A stretch of 64,000 nucleotides of DNA from an uncultured Methanomassiliicoccus sp. (lineage in GTDB: Archaea > Thermoplasmatota > Thermoplasmata > Methanomassiliicoccales > Methanomassiliicoccaceae): contig CALUEU010000003.1 in NCBI GenBank assembly GCA_944319735.1, forward strand, positions 62,001 to 126,000. Reading direction: 5' to 3'. The notes beneath the pieces were generated by a model, which saw nothing but the letters and a program-made list of their open reading frames with translations, searched no databases and was not told where the DNA came from. Position numbers and translations under genes: made by a program. Shown one piece after another: positions 43,276 to 51,767 of this stretch; positions within the stretch are counted from its first letter, which is position 1; each line of letters begins with the position of its first letter.

Positions 43276-44736
43276 GTGAAGGTGATCATGCTGCCTCATG
43301 GACAGAATGTTTCGACGAAGGGACACTACTCCGTTTTAGTCTTGTTGTCTCTGATAAGCCTTGTCGTGATGTTTGTAGAGATCATGCTAGTGCCCGATCT
43401 GAGGCAGGTTGCATCTGATTTTACAAACGGCGCTGAATGGATTTCATGGGTTCTGTCCATCTATCTCCTGGTCGGGGGTGTGGTAACCCCAATTATTGGA
43501 AAACTTGGTGATATTTACGGCACAAGAAACTTGCTGATTATAGTAATGGTCATCTATCTAGCTGGCCTGTTAGGATCTGGTTTTTCAATAGCTATCTCAA
43601 ATTCTCTTCTTGGAGAAGCTAACATCTTCGTTTTGCTATTTTTCAGAGGTGTTCAGGGTATTGGTATGGGTATGTTTCCTCTGGCATTTAGTGTCATTAG
43701 GAACGTATTCCCACAGGACAGGATACCGTTCGCTCTGGGTCTTGTTTCTTCAATGTTTGCGGTCGGTACTTCAATAGGTCTTGTTCTCGGAGGATGGCTG
43801 ACTTCAGTTGACACTTGGAACTTTGCTTTCCACCTTGTGGCAATTCCCTTTGTATTCCTGATAGTGGCGGCATTCTTCGTAGTAAAGAAGGAGCAGGGAG
43901 CGGATAAAGGAGCCAAAGTCGATGGTGTTGGAGCAGCCCTGCTCGGCATTTCAGTATTCTGTTTCCTCTATGCTGTGACGGCTGGAAGAACCGACGGCTG
44001 GACAAGTTTCAAAATAATCTCATTTTTTGTAGTATCAGCAATTTCTGCTGTAGCATTTGTTCTTTGGGAAAGACGGGCAAAAGATCCGATTGTAAAACTT
44101 TCTCTGTTCAAAAACACTGGTATCATGAATGCCACGCTGGTTGCATTCTTTGCAGGTCTGGTAATGTTCCTTTACTATCAGACAATGCCGTTCTTTCTGG
44201 AGACTCCGGTTGAGCTTGGCGGATACTACGGGTTTACAGACACATTCATCGTAGGACTGCATATGCTTCCAACGGCAGCTTTCCAATTCATATTTGGAAT
44301 GACTGGTGGAATTGCTTCTAAGAGGTATGGATCTACAAATGTAATGGTAGTTGGAACCGCAATCATGGCTATAGGTTTCTTAATTCTCACTCAGTTCAAT
44401 GATGTATTCTGGAAACTTTCTGTTTCTCAGGCCATTCTTGGAACCGGCATTGCTCTGGCTATGAGTTCTCTGATTAATGTCGTTATGGACTTCACCCCGA
44501 AGAATGAATTCGGTGTTTCTTCTGGTATGAACACTTTGTTCAGAACAATCGGCGGTGCAATAGGACCTGCACTTTCTGCCGCAGTAATGGCCCCGTATGC
44601 TATTCCTGGATTTGAAGAGCTTTATAGATATGAGGGATTTGACAGAATCTGGACAGTTGCTACGATATTTGCTGTCATCGCATTTGCCATAGCGATGATA
44701 TTTAGAAAAGGTGGAAAACAGGGTAAAAGATCATGA
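43276..44736 (+). CDS. MFS transporter, DHA2-like 14-helix exporter
   Basis: 486 residues with about 14 membrane segments. Motifs include SWVLSIYLLVGGVVTPIIGKLGD in helix 2-3, FRGVQGIGMGMFPLA in helix 4 and MFAVGTSIGLVLGGWL in helix 5. Likely a proton-driven exporter of unknown substrate, distantly related to the exporter at 24598. GTG at 43276 is used; ATG at 43288 is an alternative. Its TGA overlaps the ATG of a small methyltransferase gene (ATGA), suggesting co-translation. Confidence 0.8.
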   Translation: MKVIMLPHGQNVSTKGHYSVLVLLSLISLVVMFVEIMLVPDLRQVASDFTNGAEWISWVLSIYLLVGGVVTPIIGKLGDIYGTRNLLIIVMVIYLAGLLGSGFSIAISNSLLGEANIFVLLFFRGVQGIGMGMFPLAFSVIRNVFPQDRIPFALGLVSSMFAVGTSIGLVLGGWLTSVDTWNFAFHLVAIPFVFLIVAAFFVVKKEQGADKGAKVDGVGAALLGISVFCFLYAVTAGRTDGWTSFKIISFFVVSAISAVAFVLWERRAKDPIVKLSLFKNTGIMNATLVAFFAGLVMFLYYQTMPFFLETPVELGGYYGFTDTFIVGLHMLPTAAFQFIFGMTGGIASKRYGSTNVMVVGTAIMAIGFLILTQFNDVFWKLSVSQAILGTGIALAMSSLINVVMDFTPKNEFGVSSGMNTLFRTIGGAIGPALSAAVMAPYAIPGFEELYRYEGFDRIWTVATIFAVIAFAIAMIFRKGGKQGKRS

Positions 44737-45350
44737 ATAATTTCAACCGTGAAGGTAATGGTGATAATATGGATCTCAAGAAAATGTACAGCGAGCACTC
44801 ACTGAGAGAAAACCCACCCGGTAATTATAGGCCAGATGAGGTCTTGATTGATACAGTCGGAGGCAAGATGGTCCACGGAGATTCAGCATTGGACCTCAGC
44901 AACAAAGCTATTAACTCATTATATCTGGCACAGGAAGGGTTCTACGTCGCTGCTCTCGCTCCGGATCCAGAATTAGTTTCTGACACTGCTTCAAAGGCAG
45001 AAGAAACAGGCGCTAACATCAAAGTATACTCTTCAGATCTGACAACTCTTCCTTTCCCAGAAGGGGAATTCGACATTGTATATGATGATCGCTGGTTCGA
45101 TCACATCGGTTATGTTGAAAGAGGAAAATATGCGGAAGAGATGTGGAGGGTTTTGAAACCTGGAGGATATCTGATTCTTGTCACAGTCCAATGCAGAAAT
45201 GCAAGGACATGTTGTGACAGGGGAGACCCCTATGTTATGTTCAGGTCAATTTTTGACATTGAAGAAATCAGGGATGTGACCACACTGTATATGGATAGCC
45301 GGCAAAGAATGTTCTCAATGCTGATGAAAAAGAAGGCTCCGATGTCTTAA
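44733..45350 (+). CDS. SAM-dependent class I methyltransferase
   Basis: 205 residues. The SAM-binding core is incomplete in the usual GxGxG but has VDTVGGKMVHGDSALDLS near 40, LTTLPFPEGEFDIVYDD near 103 and the typical EMWRVLKPGGYLILVT near 134-150. Its start overlaps the exporter stop by four bases; a second ATG (MDLKKMY) lies at 44769. Linkage to an exporter could mean it modifies the transported compound (inference). It converges with a GNAT gene and overlaps it by four bases. Confidence 0.7.
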   Translation: MNNFNREGNGDNMDLKKMYSEHSLRENPPGNYRPDEVLIDTVGGKMVHGDSALDLSNKAINSLYLAQEGFYVAALAPDPELVSDTASKAEETGANIKVYSSDLTTLPFPEGEFDIVYDDRWFDHIGYVERGKYAEEMWRVLKPGGYLILVTVQCRNARTCCDRGDPYVMFRSIFDIEEIRDVTTLYMDSRQRMFSMLMKKKAPMS

Positions 45351-45847
45351 TCGTCGTTGCGTGTGGGCAGAAACTTCCTCATGAGGTAGTTGTTGCCCTG
45401 CCTTGAGATCATTCTAAACCCTTTTTCATTATAGAACCTTCTGGCAGTTATATTCGTTATCTGCACCCACAGCTCAATTATTTCTGCATTGTAAATTAAT
45501 GCAATCTCCTCTATACGTTTCATCATTTCGCTGCCATATCCCATGCCTTTGTATCCACGATCAACTTGGATTGAGTTGATGAAGAGGATGCTGTCCCTGA
45601 CCTCTATTGAATAATAAGCAATTATCTTATTCTCAATTTCAAAAACTTCATTATATGTCGAATTATGGCGTAGCATCTTTAGAAGATCATCATCGTCCCA
45701 TTCAACTCCCCACGAATCATAGATGATTTTTGACATATTGTCTCTACTGATTGTAACTACCTGTGGAATATCCCCTCGTTTCATCTCTCGGGATGTATAT
45801 TCGTGGAGATGCTGGCTATCATCACCCTTAGATACTTCAGCAGACAC
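45347..45847 (-). CDS. GNAT acetyltransferase (RimI-like)
   Basis: 166 residues from a GTG start. GNAT pattern: MKRGDIPQVVTISRDNMSK near 20, VDRGYKGMGYGSEMMKRIEEIA (acetyl-CoA loop R/Q-x-x-G-x-G) near 103-124, and FYNEKGFRMISRQ at the end. The region resembles RimI-type N-terminal acetyltransferases but the identity of the substrate is uncertain. Confidence 0.7.
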   Translation of the reverse strand: MSAEVSKGDDSQHLHEYTSREMKRGDIPQVVTISRDNMSKIIYDSWGVEWDDDDLLKMLRHNSTYNEVFEIENKIIAYYSIEVRDSILFINSIQVDRGYKGMGYGSEMMKRIEEIALIYNAEIIELWVQITNITARRFYNEKGFRMISRQGNNYLMRKFLPTRNDD

Positions 45848-46080
45848 TGATCATGAGATGGAAACGCTCTATATTATTATGTCTCTGTAAACCGTACAAG
45901 GCAGCTCATGATTCTGCGTATGCTGCTTAAATGAATGTCTTTAAATTTTGCAGAATTTTTTTGGAATGCTGAATAACACCCAATCACGACGCGACATGAT
46001 CAATAAATTAGCAATAAACCGAAGTAGGAAGGCAATCATGTTATATAGATCGACTGAGCTCCTAGGTTTGGTGATTACTA
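45848..46080. other. Divergent promoter region, GNAT / IscA-like
   Basis: 233-base AT-rich spacer with a weak hairpin (GGCAGC...GCTGCT, near 45900-45930) and a TATA-like TTATATAG at about 46040. Nothing further recognised. Confidence 0.4.
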
Positions 46081-46401
46081 GTGGTAAAAGTAAGCGCTGA
46101 AGCGATTGATTTCATTAAGGACTTGCTTGACAAAAATGAAAAGCAGGGTTACGGCATTAGAATTTATCTTGCAGGCATGGGTTGTTCCGGGCCTCAGTTT
46201 GGAATGGCATTTCAGGAAGGAGCAAAAGATGGAGACAACACTCAACAAGAAGAAGGCTTCGCGTTCTACTATGACGACGAAACAAAGGAACTGTTGGATG
46301 AGTCTACCGTAGATTACATTGAGACTCCAAGCGGTTCTGGTCTAGTCGTAAATAATCCAAATCTCAAATCTTCCTGTGGCGGCTGCTCTGGCTGCCATTA
46401 A
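46081..46401 (+). CDS. IscA/HesB-like iron-sulfur assembly protein
   Basis: 106 residues from a GTG start preceded by GGTGAT. The HesB fold is clear: SAEAIDFIKDLLDK at the start, GMGCSGPQFGMAF (first conserved Cys near 34), FAFYYDDETKELLDESTVDYIETPSGSGLVVNNPN. The C-terminal tail SSCGGCSGCH carries two more cysteines than the usual CGCG tail, so it may bind an Fe-S cluster in a slightly different way. A strong hairpin terminator follows. Confidence 0.85.
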   Translation: MVKVSAEAIDFIKDLLDKNEKQGYGIRIYLAGMGCSGPQFGMAFQEGAKDGDNTQQEEGFAFYYDDETKELLDESTVDYIETPSGSGLVVNNPNLKSSCGGCSGCH

Positions 46402-46405
46402 TCAC

Positions 46406-46445
46406 AGGTGCAGCGAAAACCGCTGCATCTAACTCTTCTTTTTCA
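46406..46445 (+). terminator. Hairpin terminator after IscA-like gene
   Basis: AGGTGCAGCG AAAAC CGCTGCATCT (one G-U pair), followed by a T-rich CTCTTCTTTTTC stretch. Confidence 0.7.
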
Positions 46446-46549
46446 TATTTTGCCATTTGAAGAATGAAATCATTTATCTGGACTGAACTTATTAAAAATA
46501 TAATAATCCCCCATTAGCTTTTATAACAAAATTTCTTTCTACATTTTGC

Positions 46550-48124
46550 TTGATAGAAGATTCAGTGTATGTCGACCATCCTCTCATAAAAGAAGATACA
46601 ATTCAATTTAGAGGATATCAGCGCTATTTGGCAGATTCTTGCCTGAGCGCTTCTACATTAGTTGTTCTGCCTACTGGAATGGGTAAAACAGTAGTAGCTT
46701 TAATGGTGGCTGCAGAAGTTTTAGAAAGAAAAGGTGGAAAAGTTTTATTTTTAGCTCCTACAAAGCCTTTGGTCGAACAGCATTCAGAGTTCATGGAAAA
46801 AAGCATCCTCTGTAGATCCATATGCACCCTCACAGGAGAAATAGCACCTGAAGAAAGAGACCTTCTCTGGAATCAGACTGATGTTATTGTTTCCACGCCT
46901 CAAGTAATCTCCAACGACCTGAAGCACGAAAGAATCGGACTTGACAATGTCAGCCTGATAATCTTCGATGAAGCTCATAGGGCGGTAGGGAATTATTCTT
47001 ATGTTTACATAGCCGATGAGTATTCTAAATTCAAAAACGGATTATCTCTGGGTATGACGGCTTCCCCCGGTTCCAATGCACAGAAAATCATGGAAGTCTG
47101 TACCAATCTGCACATTGAAAGAATCGAAATCAAAACAGAGTTAGACAAAGATGTTTCTGAGTTTGTTCATGAGAACTATGTTGATTGGATAGTCGTAGAT
47201 CTTCCCAATGCAATTCAAGAGATTGCTAGTGTACTCAGGGGACTTTATGATAAATACATTTCAGAATTAAAAGCCACAGGGCTAATGACCCCTGGAAGGC
47301 CGGCCACAATGTCTCATCTTTTGGACGTTCAAAAGGAAGTCCAAGCCAGACTGAATCGGGGAGAGAAAAACCGGAATCTTTACAATGCTTTATCGGTCCA
47401 GGCCCGTGCCGTCAAAGTCAATCATGCAATTGAACTGATAGAGACACAGGGGGTAACTCCGCTGGCACTGTATCTTAAAAAGATTAAAGAAGATTCTGAA
47501 GACGCTAAAGGTTCGAAAGCTTCTAAGGCAATAGTATCATCAGAGGAATTTAATCACATTCTGGAGATGGTTTCCAATACCAGAATGGAACACCCCAAGA
47601 TATCAAGAATAATGGGTGTTGTGAGCCAGCAGCTTAACTCCAGGCCCGAATCAAAAGTTCTTGTTTTCACTCAGTACCGGGACACATGCGACATGGTGAT
47701 GGAGTATCTCGCAAAGATTGAAGGTGTCAGAGTCTCAAAGCTCATAGGGCAGTCTGGACGCGGTACCGACAAAGGTCTGAAACAGAAAGAGCAGCTGGGA
47801 GTGCTCCAGAGATTCCGAGATGATGAGATAAATGTGCTCGTCGCTACTTCAGTAGGAGAAGAAGGTTTGGATGTAGCCAATACTGATCTTGTAGTGTTCT
47901 ATGAACCAGTTCCTTCTGAAATCAGAAGCATCCAGAGACGTGGAAGAACCGGACGTAACAGGGATGGAAGAGTTATCGTGATGATGACCGCAGGAACCAA
48001 AGACGAAGTCTCTCAAAAATCAAGCGATAGAAAAGAGCAGGAAATGAAAAAGAGGCTCTATGCCTTGAAGAAAGAATGGGATGCACAGAATACAGGCATT
48101 CAAATGAGATTTGAAATCAATTAA
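46550..48124 (+). CDS. hef: Hef-type superfamily 2 helicase (nuclease domain absent)
   Basis: 524 residues from a TTG start. Helicase motifs in order: Q-like FRGYQRYLA, Walker A LPTGMGKT near 41, DEAH near 140, TASPG near 170, VFTQYRDT near 373, SVGEEGLDVANTDLVVFYE near 440 and QRRGRTGR near 463. The insertion between domain 1 and 2 (about 225-330) is the Hef/FANCM thumb. Archaeal Hef has a C-terminal XPF-type nuclease in Euryarchaeota, but here the protein ends after domain 2, as in Thermoplasmata. It remodels stalled replication forks. Confidence 0.88.
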   Translation: MIEDSVYVDHPLIKEDTIQFRGYQRYLADSCLSASTLVVLPTGMGKTVVALMVAAEVLERKGGKVLFLAPTKPLVEQHSEFMEKSILCRSICTLTGEIAPEERDLLWNQTDVIVSTPQVISNDLKHERIGLDNVSLIIFDEAHRAVGNYSYVYIADEYSKFKNGLSLGMTASPGSNAQKIMEVCTNLHIERIEIKTELDKDVSEFVHENYVDWIVVDLPNAIQEIASVLRGLYDKYISELKATGLMTPGRPATMSHLLDVQKEVQARLNRGEKNRNLYNALSVQARAVKVNHAIELIETQGVTPLALYLKKIKEDSEDAKGSKASKAIVSSEEFNHILEMVSNTRMEHPKISRIMGVVSQQLNSRPESKVLVFTQYRDTCDMVMEYLAKIEGVRVSKLIGQSGRGTDKGLKQKEQLGVLQRFRDDEINVLVATSVGEEGLDVANTDLVVFYEPVPSEIRSIQRRGRTGRNRDGRVIVMMTAGTKDEVSQKSSDRKEQEMKKRLYALKKEWDAQNTGIQMRFEIN

Positions 48125-48377
48125 TCTTGATTTCAATATTTCTTACAACATCTTATTTATTTACAAATGATAAAAATTTCTGTAGAGTGCACTTAAATCA
48201 GCCTCAAATGTGTTATCTAACCCGCATTCCGTTTTTCTATGATCATTCTATAAAACGATAATTGAAATACAAAATAATACAATATACATCGTTTGTGATG
48301 CTACTATATGGTAAACTCATCCCCAATTATGATGACGGCAGCGTTATGTTCTTAACATATGCAACATTGGAGGGTTT
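48125..48377. other. Upstream region of the DNA ligase gene
   Basis: 253 AT-rich bases. Ends with a good GGAGGG ribosome site seven bases before the ligase ATG. TATA-like sequences occur at about 48280 and 48305. No gene or RNA recognised. Confidence 0.4.
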
Positions 48378-50135
48378 ATGCAGTATGGGGACCTTGTAAA
48401 GGTCTATGAGGCAATAGAATCTACGGCATCGCGCCTAGAAATGGCAGACATCCTTGCTAATCTATTCAAATCCTCAGATTGTAAAAATATTCGTACCATC
48501 ATATATATGACTCAGGGAAACATAGTTCCCGATTTCTACCCTGAAAAACTTGGTATGGCTGATAAATTATATCTTAGAGCTTTAGCCATGGCTACAGGTC
48601 AGAAAGGATCCAGAATAAAAGAAGTGTGGGATAAAGAGGGTGACACTGGAAAAGTCACCGAATTGATTTTTGCAAATAAGAGCCAGACTACATTATTTTC
48701 TCAAGATTTAACTCTCGAAAGAGTCCATACTGCTTTGTTAAATATCTGCAGAGCCGACGGTGATGGATCTCAGGATCTCAAAATGAAACTGCTGGCAGAT
48801 ATCCTTCACGATGCCAAACCAAACGAGGCGAAATATATTGCAAGACTTGCTACTGGCAGAATGAGAATCGGAATTGCAGCTCAGACAGTGATTGATGCCT
48901 TGTCTCTTGCCTTTGCCACAAAAGCCGACAAACCGGAAATTGAAAGAGCATTCAACATAACCTCTGATTTAGGTTTAGTCGGAGAAACTCTCTGTCAGGA
49001 TGGAATCAACGGCGTCAGGAGTATGAAAGTACACGTTGGCAACCCCATACGTGCCATGCTTGCTGAAAGACTATCATCTCCCGAGGAGCTTCTAGAACGT
49101 CTTGGCGGCAAGGCCATGTTTGAATACAAATATGACGGACTCAGGATTCAAGCTCATATTTCAGATGAGGGTGTCAAACTGTACTCCAGACGCCTTGAAG
49201 ACATGACAAATCAGTTTCCGGATGTAGTAGAAGCCCTGAGAGAAGCAATTACTGGCACTGATGCTATTGTTGAAGGGGAGTGTGTTCCCATTGATATCAA
49301 CACCGGAGAGTTCCTTCCATTTCAAGAAGTATCTCACAGACGTGGCAGGAAGCACGACTTGAATGAAGCTATTGAAGACTATCCAGTAAGGTTCCATCTT
49401 TTCGACTGTCTGTATTTTAATGGCGAAGATCTTACACTGAAGCCTCTGCCGCAGCGCAGGGAAACCTTGTCAAAATGTGTAAATGTCACTCAGTCTGTAA
49501 AACTTTCAGAAGCCAGAATACTGGACAATCCAGAAGATGTGCAGGAGTTTTTCATGCAGGCTCTGGATGACGGCTGTGAGGGTCTGATGGCAAAATCAAT
49601 CGCCAATGATTCAATATATAGAGCAGGCGCCAGAGGCTATCTGTGGATCAAATATAAGAAAGAATACAGATCAGAAATGAATGACACGGTTGATTTGGTG
49701 GCAGTAGGGGCCTTTTACGGCAGAGGAAAACGTGGCGGTACATACGGAGCTCTCCTCATGGCAACATACAACCCTGATAACGATACATTTGAAACAGTAT
49801 GCAAGCTGGGAAGTGGATTCAACGATGCTGATCTAGCTACAATCCCTGAAAAGCTCAACAAAACCAAGATTGACTCTAAGTTTTCAAGGGTGAATTCTAA
49901 GCTGGAAGCTGATGTCTGGTTTGAACCTTCCATAGTTCTGGAAGTGAGGGGAGCAGAAATAACCTTGTCTCCCATTCATACTTGTGAAAGAGGAACTATT
50001 CGCGAGGATGCAGGTTTTGCCATAAGGTTTCCGCGATACACAGGTACGCTCAGAGTCGATAAAAAAGCAAGAGATGCTACAACAAGTGCTGAGATCACCG
50101 ATATGTACCGCAAACAGCTGAAACAATCAAACTGA
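48378..50135 (+). CDS. lig: ATP-dependent DNA ligase
   Basis: 585 residues; seals nicks in lagging-strand synthesis. N-terminal DNA-binding domain (about 1-220), adenylation domain with KYDGLRIQAH near residue 250 (Lys is the adenylated residue), EGECVPID near 300, GLMAKSI and the C-terminal OB domain beginning about 430, with DLVAVGAFYGRGKRGGTYG and FPRYTG near 550. Length and order match archaeal type I ligases. It has its own strong Shine-Dalgarno. No PIP-box can be picked out confidently. Confidence 0.95.
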   Translation: MQYGDLVKVYEAIESTASRLEMADILANLFKSSDCKNIRTIIYMTQGNIVPDFYPEKLGMADKLYLRALAMATGQKGSRIKEVWDKEGDTGKVTELIFANKSQTTLFSQDLTLERVHTALLNICRADGDGSQDLKMKLLADILHDAKPNEAKYIARLATGRMRIGIAAQTVIDALSLAFATKADKPEIERAFNITSDLGLVGETLCQDGINGVRSMKVHVGNPIRAMLAERLSSPEELLERLGGKAMFEYKYDGLRIQAHISDEGVKLYSRRLEDMTNQFPDVVEALREAITGTDAIVEGECVPIDINTGEFLPFQEVSHRRGRKHDLNEAIEDYPVRFHLFDCLYFNGEDLTLKPLPQRRETLSKCVNVTQSVKLSEARILDNPEDVQEFFMQALDDGCEGLMAKSIANDSIYRAGARGYLWIKYKKEYRSEMNDTVDLVAVGAFYGRGKRGGTYGALLMATYNPDNDTFETVCKLGSGFNDADLATIPEKLNKTKIDSKFSRVNSKLEADVWFEPSIVLEVRGAEITLSPIHTCERGTIREDAGFAIRFPRYTGTLRVDKKARDATTSAEITDMYRKQLKQSN

Positions 50136-50166
50136 TGCTTCAATAATATCGTGTCACGAGGAAAGA

Positions 50167-50174
50167 TTATATAA
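50167..50174 (+). promoter_or_regulatory. TATA box of rpoL
   Basis: TTATATAA about 23-30 bases before the ATG at 50197. It predicts transcription from about 50196, so translation would be leaderless and the ATG at 50185 would lie upstream of the transcript start. Confidence 0.6.
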
Positions 50175-50196
50175 GTGGCGCAGTATGGAGCACCTT

Positions 50197-50460
50197 ATGG
50201 AACTTCAGCTCCTCGATAAGGACAAGGACTCCATAAGAATCCAAATCCTAGATGCCGATATGACACTCATTCAACCGATAATCAATGAACTCATCAAAGA
50301 TGAGGGAGTAGATGAAGTGAGGCATATAACAGGCCATCCAGAATTAGATTTGCCCGTATTGTATATAAAGGTCAATAATGGAAAGCCTCAGACAGCGCTC
50401 AAAAGAGCAGCAAAAACTCTGTCAAACGAGTATAAAGAAGCGCTGGAGAATTTAAAGTAA
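50197..50460 (+). CDS. rpoL: DNA-directed RNA polymerase subunit L
   Basis: 87-residue Rpb11-like subunit that pairs with subunit D in the polymerase assembly platform. Sequence MELQLLDKDKDSIRIQI, then LIQPIINELIKDEGVDEVRHITGHPELD and a C-terminal basic helix ALKRAAKTL match the family. I chose the ATG at 50197 because the TATA box at 50167 makes a leaderless start there; an ATG at 50185 is also in frame. The stop TAA is followed at once by the truD ATG. Confidence 0.93.
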   Translation: MELQLLDKDKDSIRIQILDADMTLIQPIINELIKDEGVDEVRHITGHPELDLPVLYIKVNNGKPQTALKRAAKTLSNEYKEALENLK

Positions 50461-51765
50461 ATGCAAGAATGCACAGGTGCAGAGGCTGAAATAGGCCTCG
50501 AAGTATTTTTTACAGATTCCTCTGGGATTGGAGGCAGGCTTAAACAAACGCCTGAAGATTTTATTGTTGATGAGATTTCATCGCCTCCTGCTGAAGATAG
50601 CAGCGGTACGTACTCTATTGCCAAAGTAACGTCTCAAAACTGGGAGACCAACCGTTTGGTAAGAGAACTTTCAAAAGCTCTCAGGATCAGCAGAGATAAG
50701 ATTGGTTTCGCAGGTACCAAAGACAAAAGAGGAATAACTTCTCAGCTAATGTCATTCCAGGCTCCTGCAGATGCAGTCAAAGAGCTAAACCTTCATCAGA
50801 TAACAATCTCTGATGTATATAGATCAAAAAAGCCGCTCACAATTGGAGATTTAATTGGAAATAAATTCATCATCAAATGCCGAAATTCTTCGCTCAGCAG
50901 AGAAGAGATTCAGGCTTCTATTTCTCAGACTGAAGCTCAGCTTTCAGAAATAGGTGGATTTCCTAATTTTTTTGGTGTGCAGCGATTTGGTGCGGTCAGG
51001 CCGGTAACTCATTTAGTAGGAAAATGGATAGCCAAAGGTGATCTGGAAAAGGCAGTTATGACTTATGCCGCCAACCCTCTGCCCACAGAAGGGGAGGATA
51101 CGCGGGAGGCCAGAGCACAACTTGAAGCTGACAGAGATTTTGAGAGGGCTTTGGAATATTATCCAAAAACGCTTACATTTGAACGCATGATGATCGGATA
51201 TCTTGTAAGAAATCCAGGAGATTATGCAGGTTCTATTGAGGTTCTTCCTCCAAACCTTCAGATGATGTTCATTCATGCTTACCAATCATATCTTTTCAAC
51301 AGGATGTTGAGTGAGCGCATAAGGCAGGGTCTTCCTCTAAACAAACCCGTGATTGGAGATATCGTGTTGCCTGCAGACAGAAGCGGTCTCCCAGATCATG
51401 ATCATGGTGTACCCACTACAGAAAATAACATTGATCTTGTGGAAAGACAGGTCAAAAAAGGAAAAGCATTTGTGAGCTCTGTCTTGTTTGGCACTGATTC
51501 AGTATTATCCGAAGGAGCTCCCGGTGAGATTGAAAGAAGAGTAATTGAGGAAGAAAATCTTTCCCCATCTGACTTTATGATTCCGCTGATCCATCAATGC
51601 AGCTCTAAAGGAAGCAGGAGAGAGATCCTCGGAACAGTTTCAGAAATGGAAAGCCGTGTGCTTGATGACTGCACACTCTTTTCATTCTCGCTGAACAAAG
51701 GATGTTATGCTACTGTAGTCTTAAGAGAGTTCATGAAAAATGGAACTCTGATGGATTACAGCTGA
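50461..51765 (+). CDS. truD: tRNA pseudouridine(13) synthase TruD
   Basis: 434 residues. TruD motifs: GGRLKQTPEDFIVDEI near 22, the catalytic Asp in FAGTKDKRGITSQ near 84, KPLTIGDLIGNKFIIKCR, and the NFFGVQRFG motif near 161. The TRUD insertion domain (about 190-330) is present with FIHAYQSYLFNRML. Makes pseudouridine 13 in the D-arm of tRNAs. It starts immediately after the rpoL stop (TAAATG), so the pair is translated together. Confidence 0.95.
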   Translation: MQECTGAEAEIGLEVFFTDSSGIGGRLKQTPEDFIVDEISSPPAEDSSGTYSIAKVTSQNWETNRLVRELSKALRISRDKIGFAGTKDKRGITSQLMSFQAPADAVKELNLHQITISDVYRSKKPLTIGDLIGNKFIIKCRNSSLSREEIQASISQTEAQLSEIGGFPNFFGVQRFGAVRPVTHLVGKWIAKGDLEKAVMTYAANPLPTEGEDTREARAQLEADRDFERALEYYPKTLTFERMMIGYLVRNPGDYAGSIEVLPPNLQMMFIHAYQSYLFNRMLSERIRQGLPLNKPVIGDIVLPADRSGLPDHDHGVPTTENNIDLVERQVKKGKAFVSSVLFGTDSVLSEGAPGEIERRVIEEENLSPSDFMIPLIHQCSSKGSRREILGTVSEMESRVLDDCTLFSFSLNKGCYATVVLREFMKNGTLMDYS

Positions 51766-51767
51766 TC

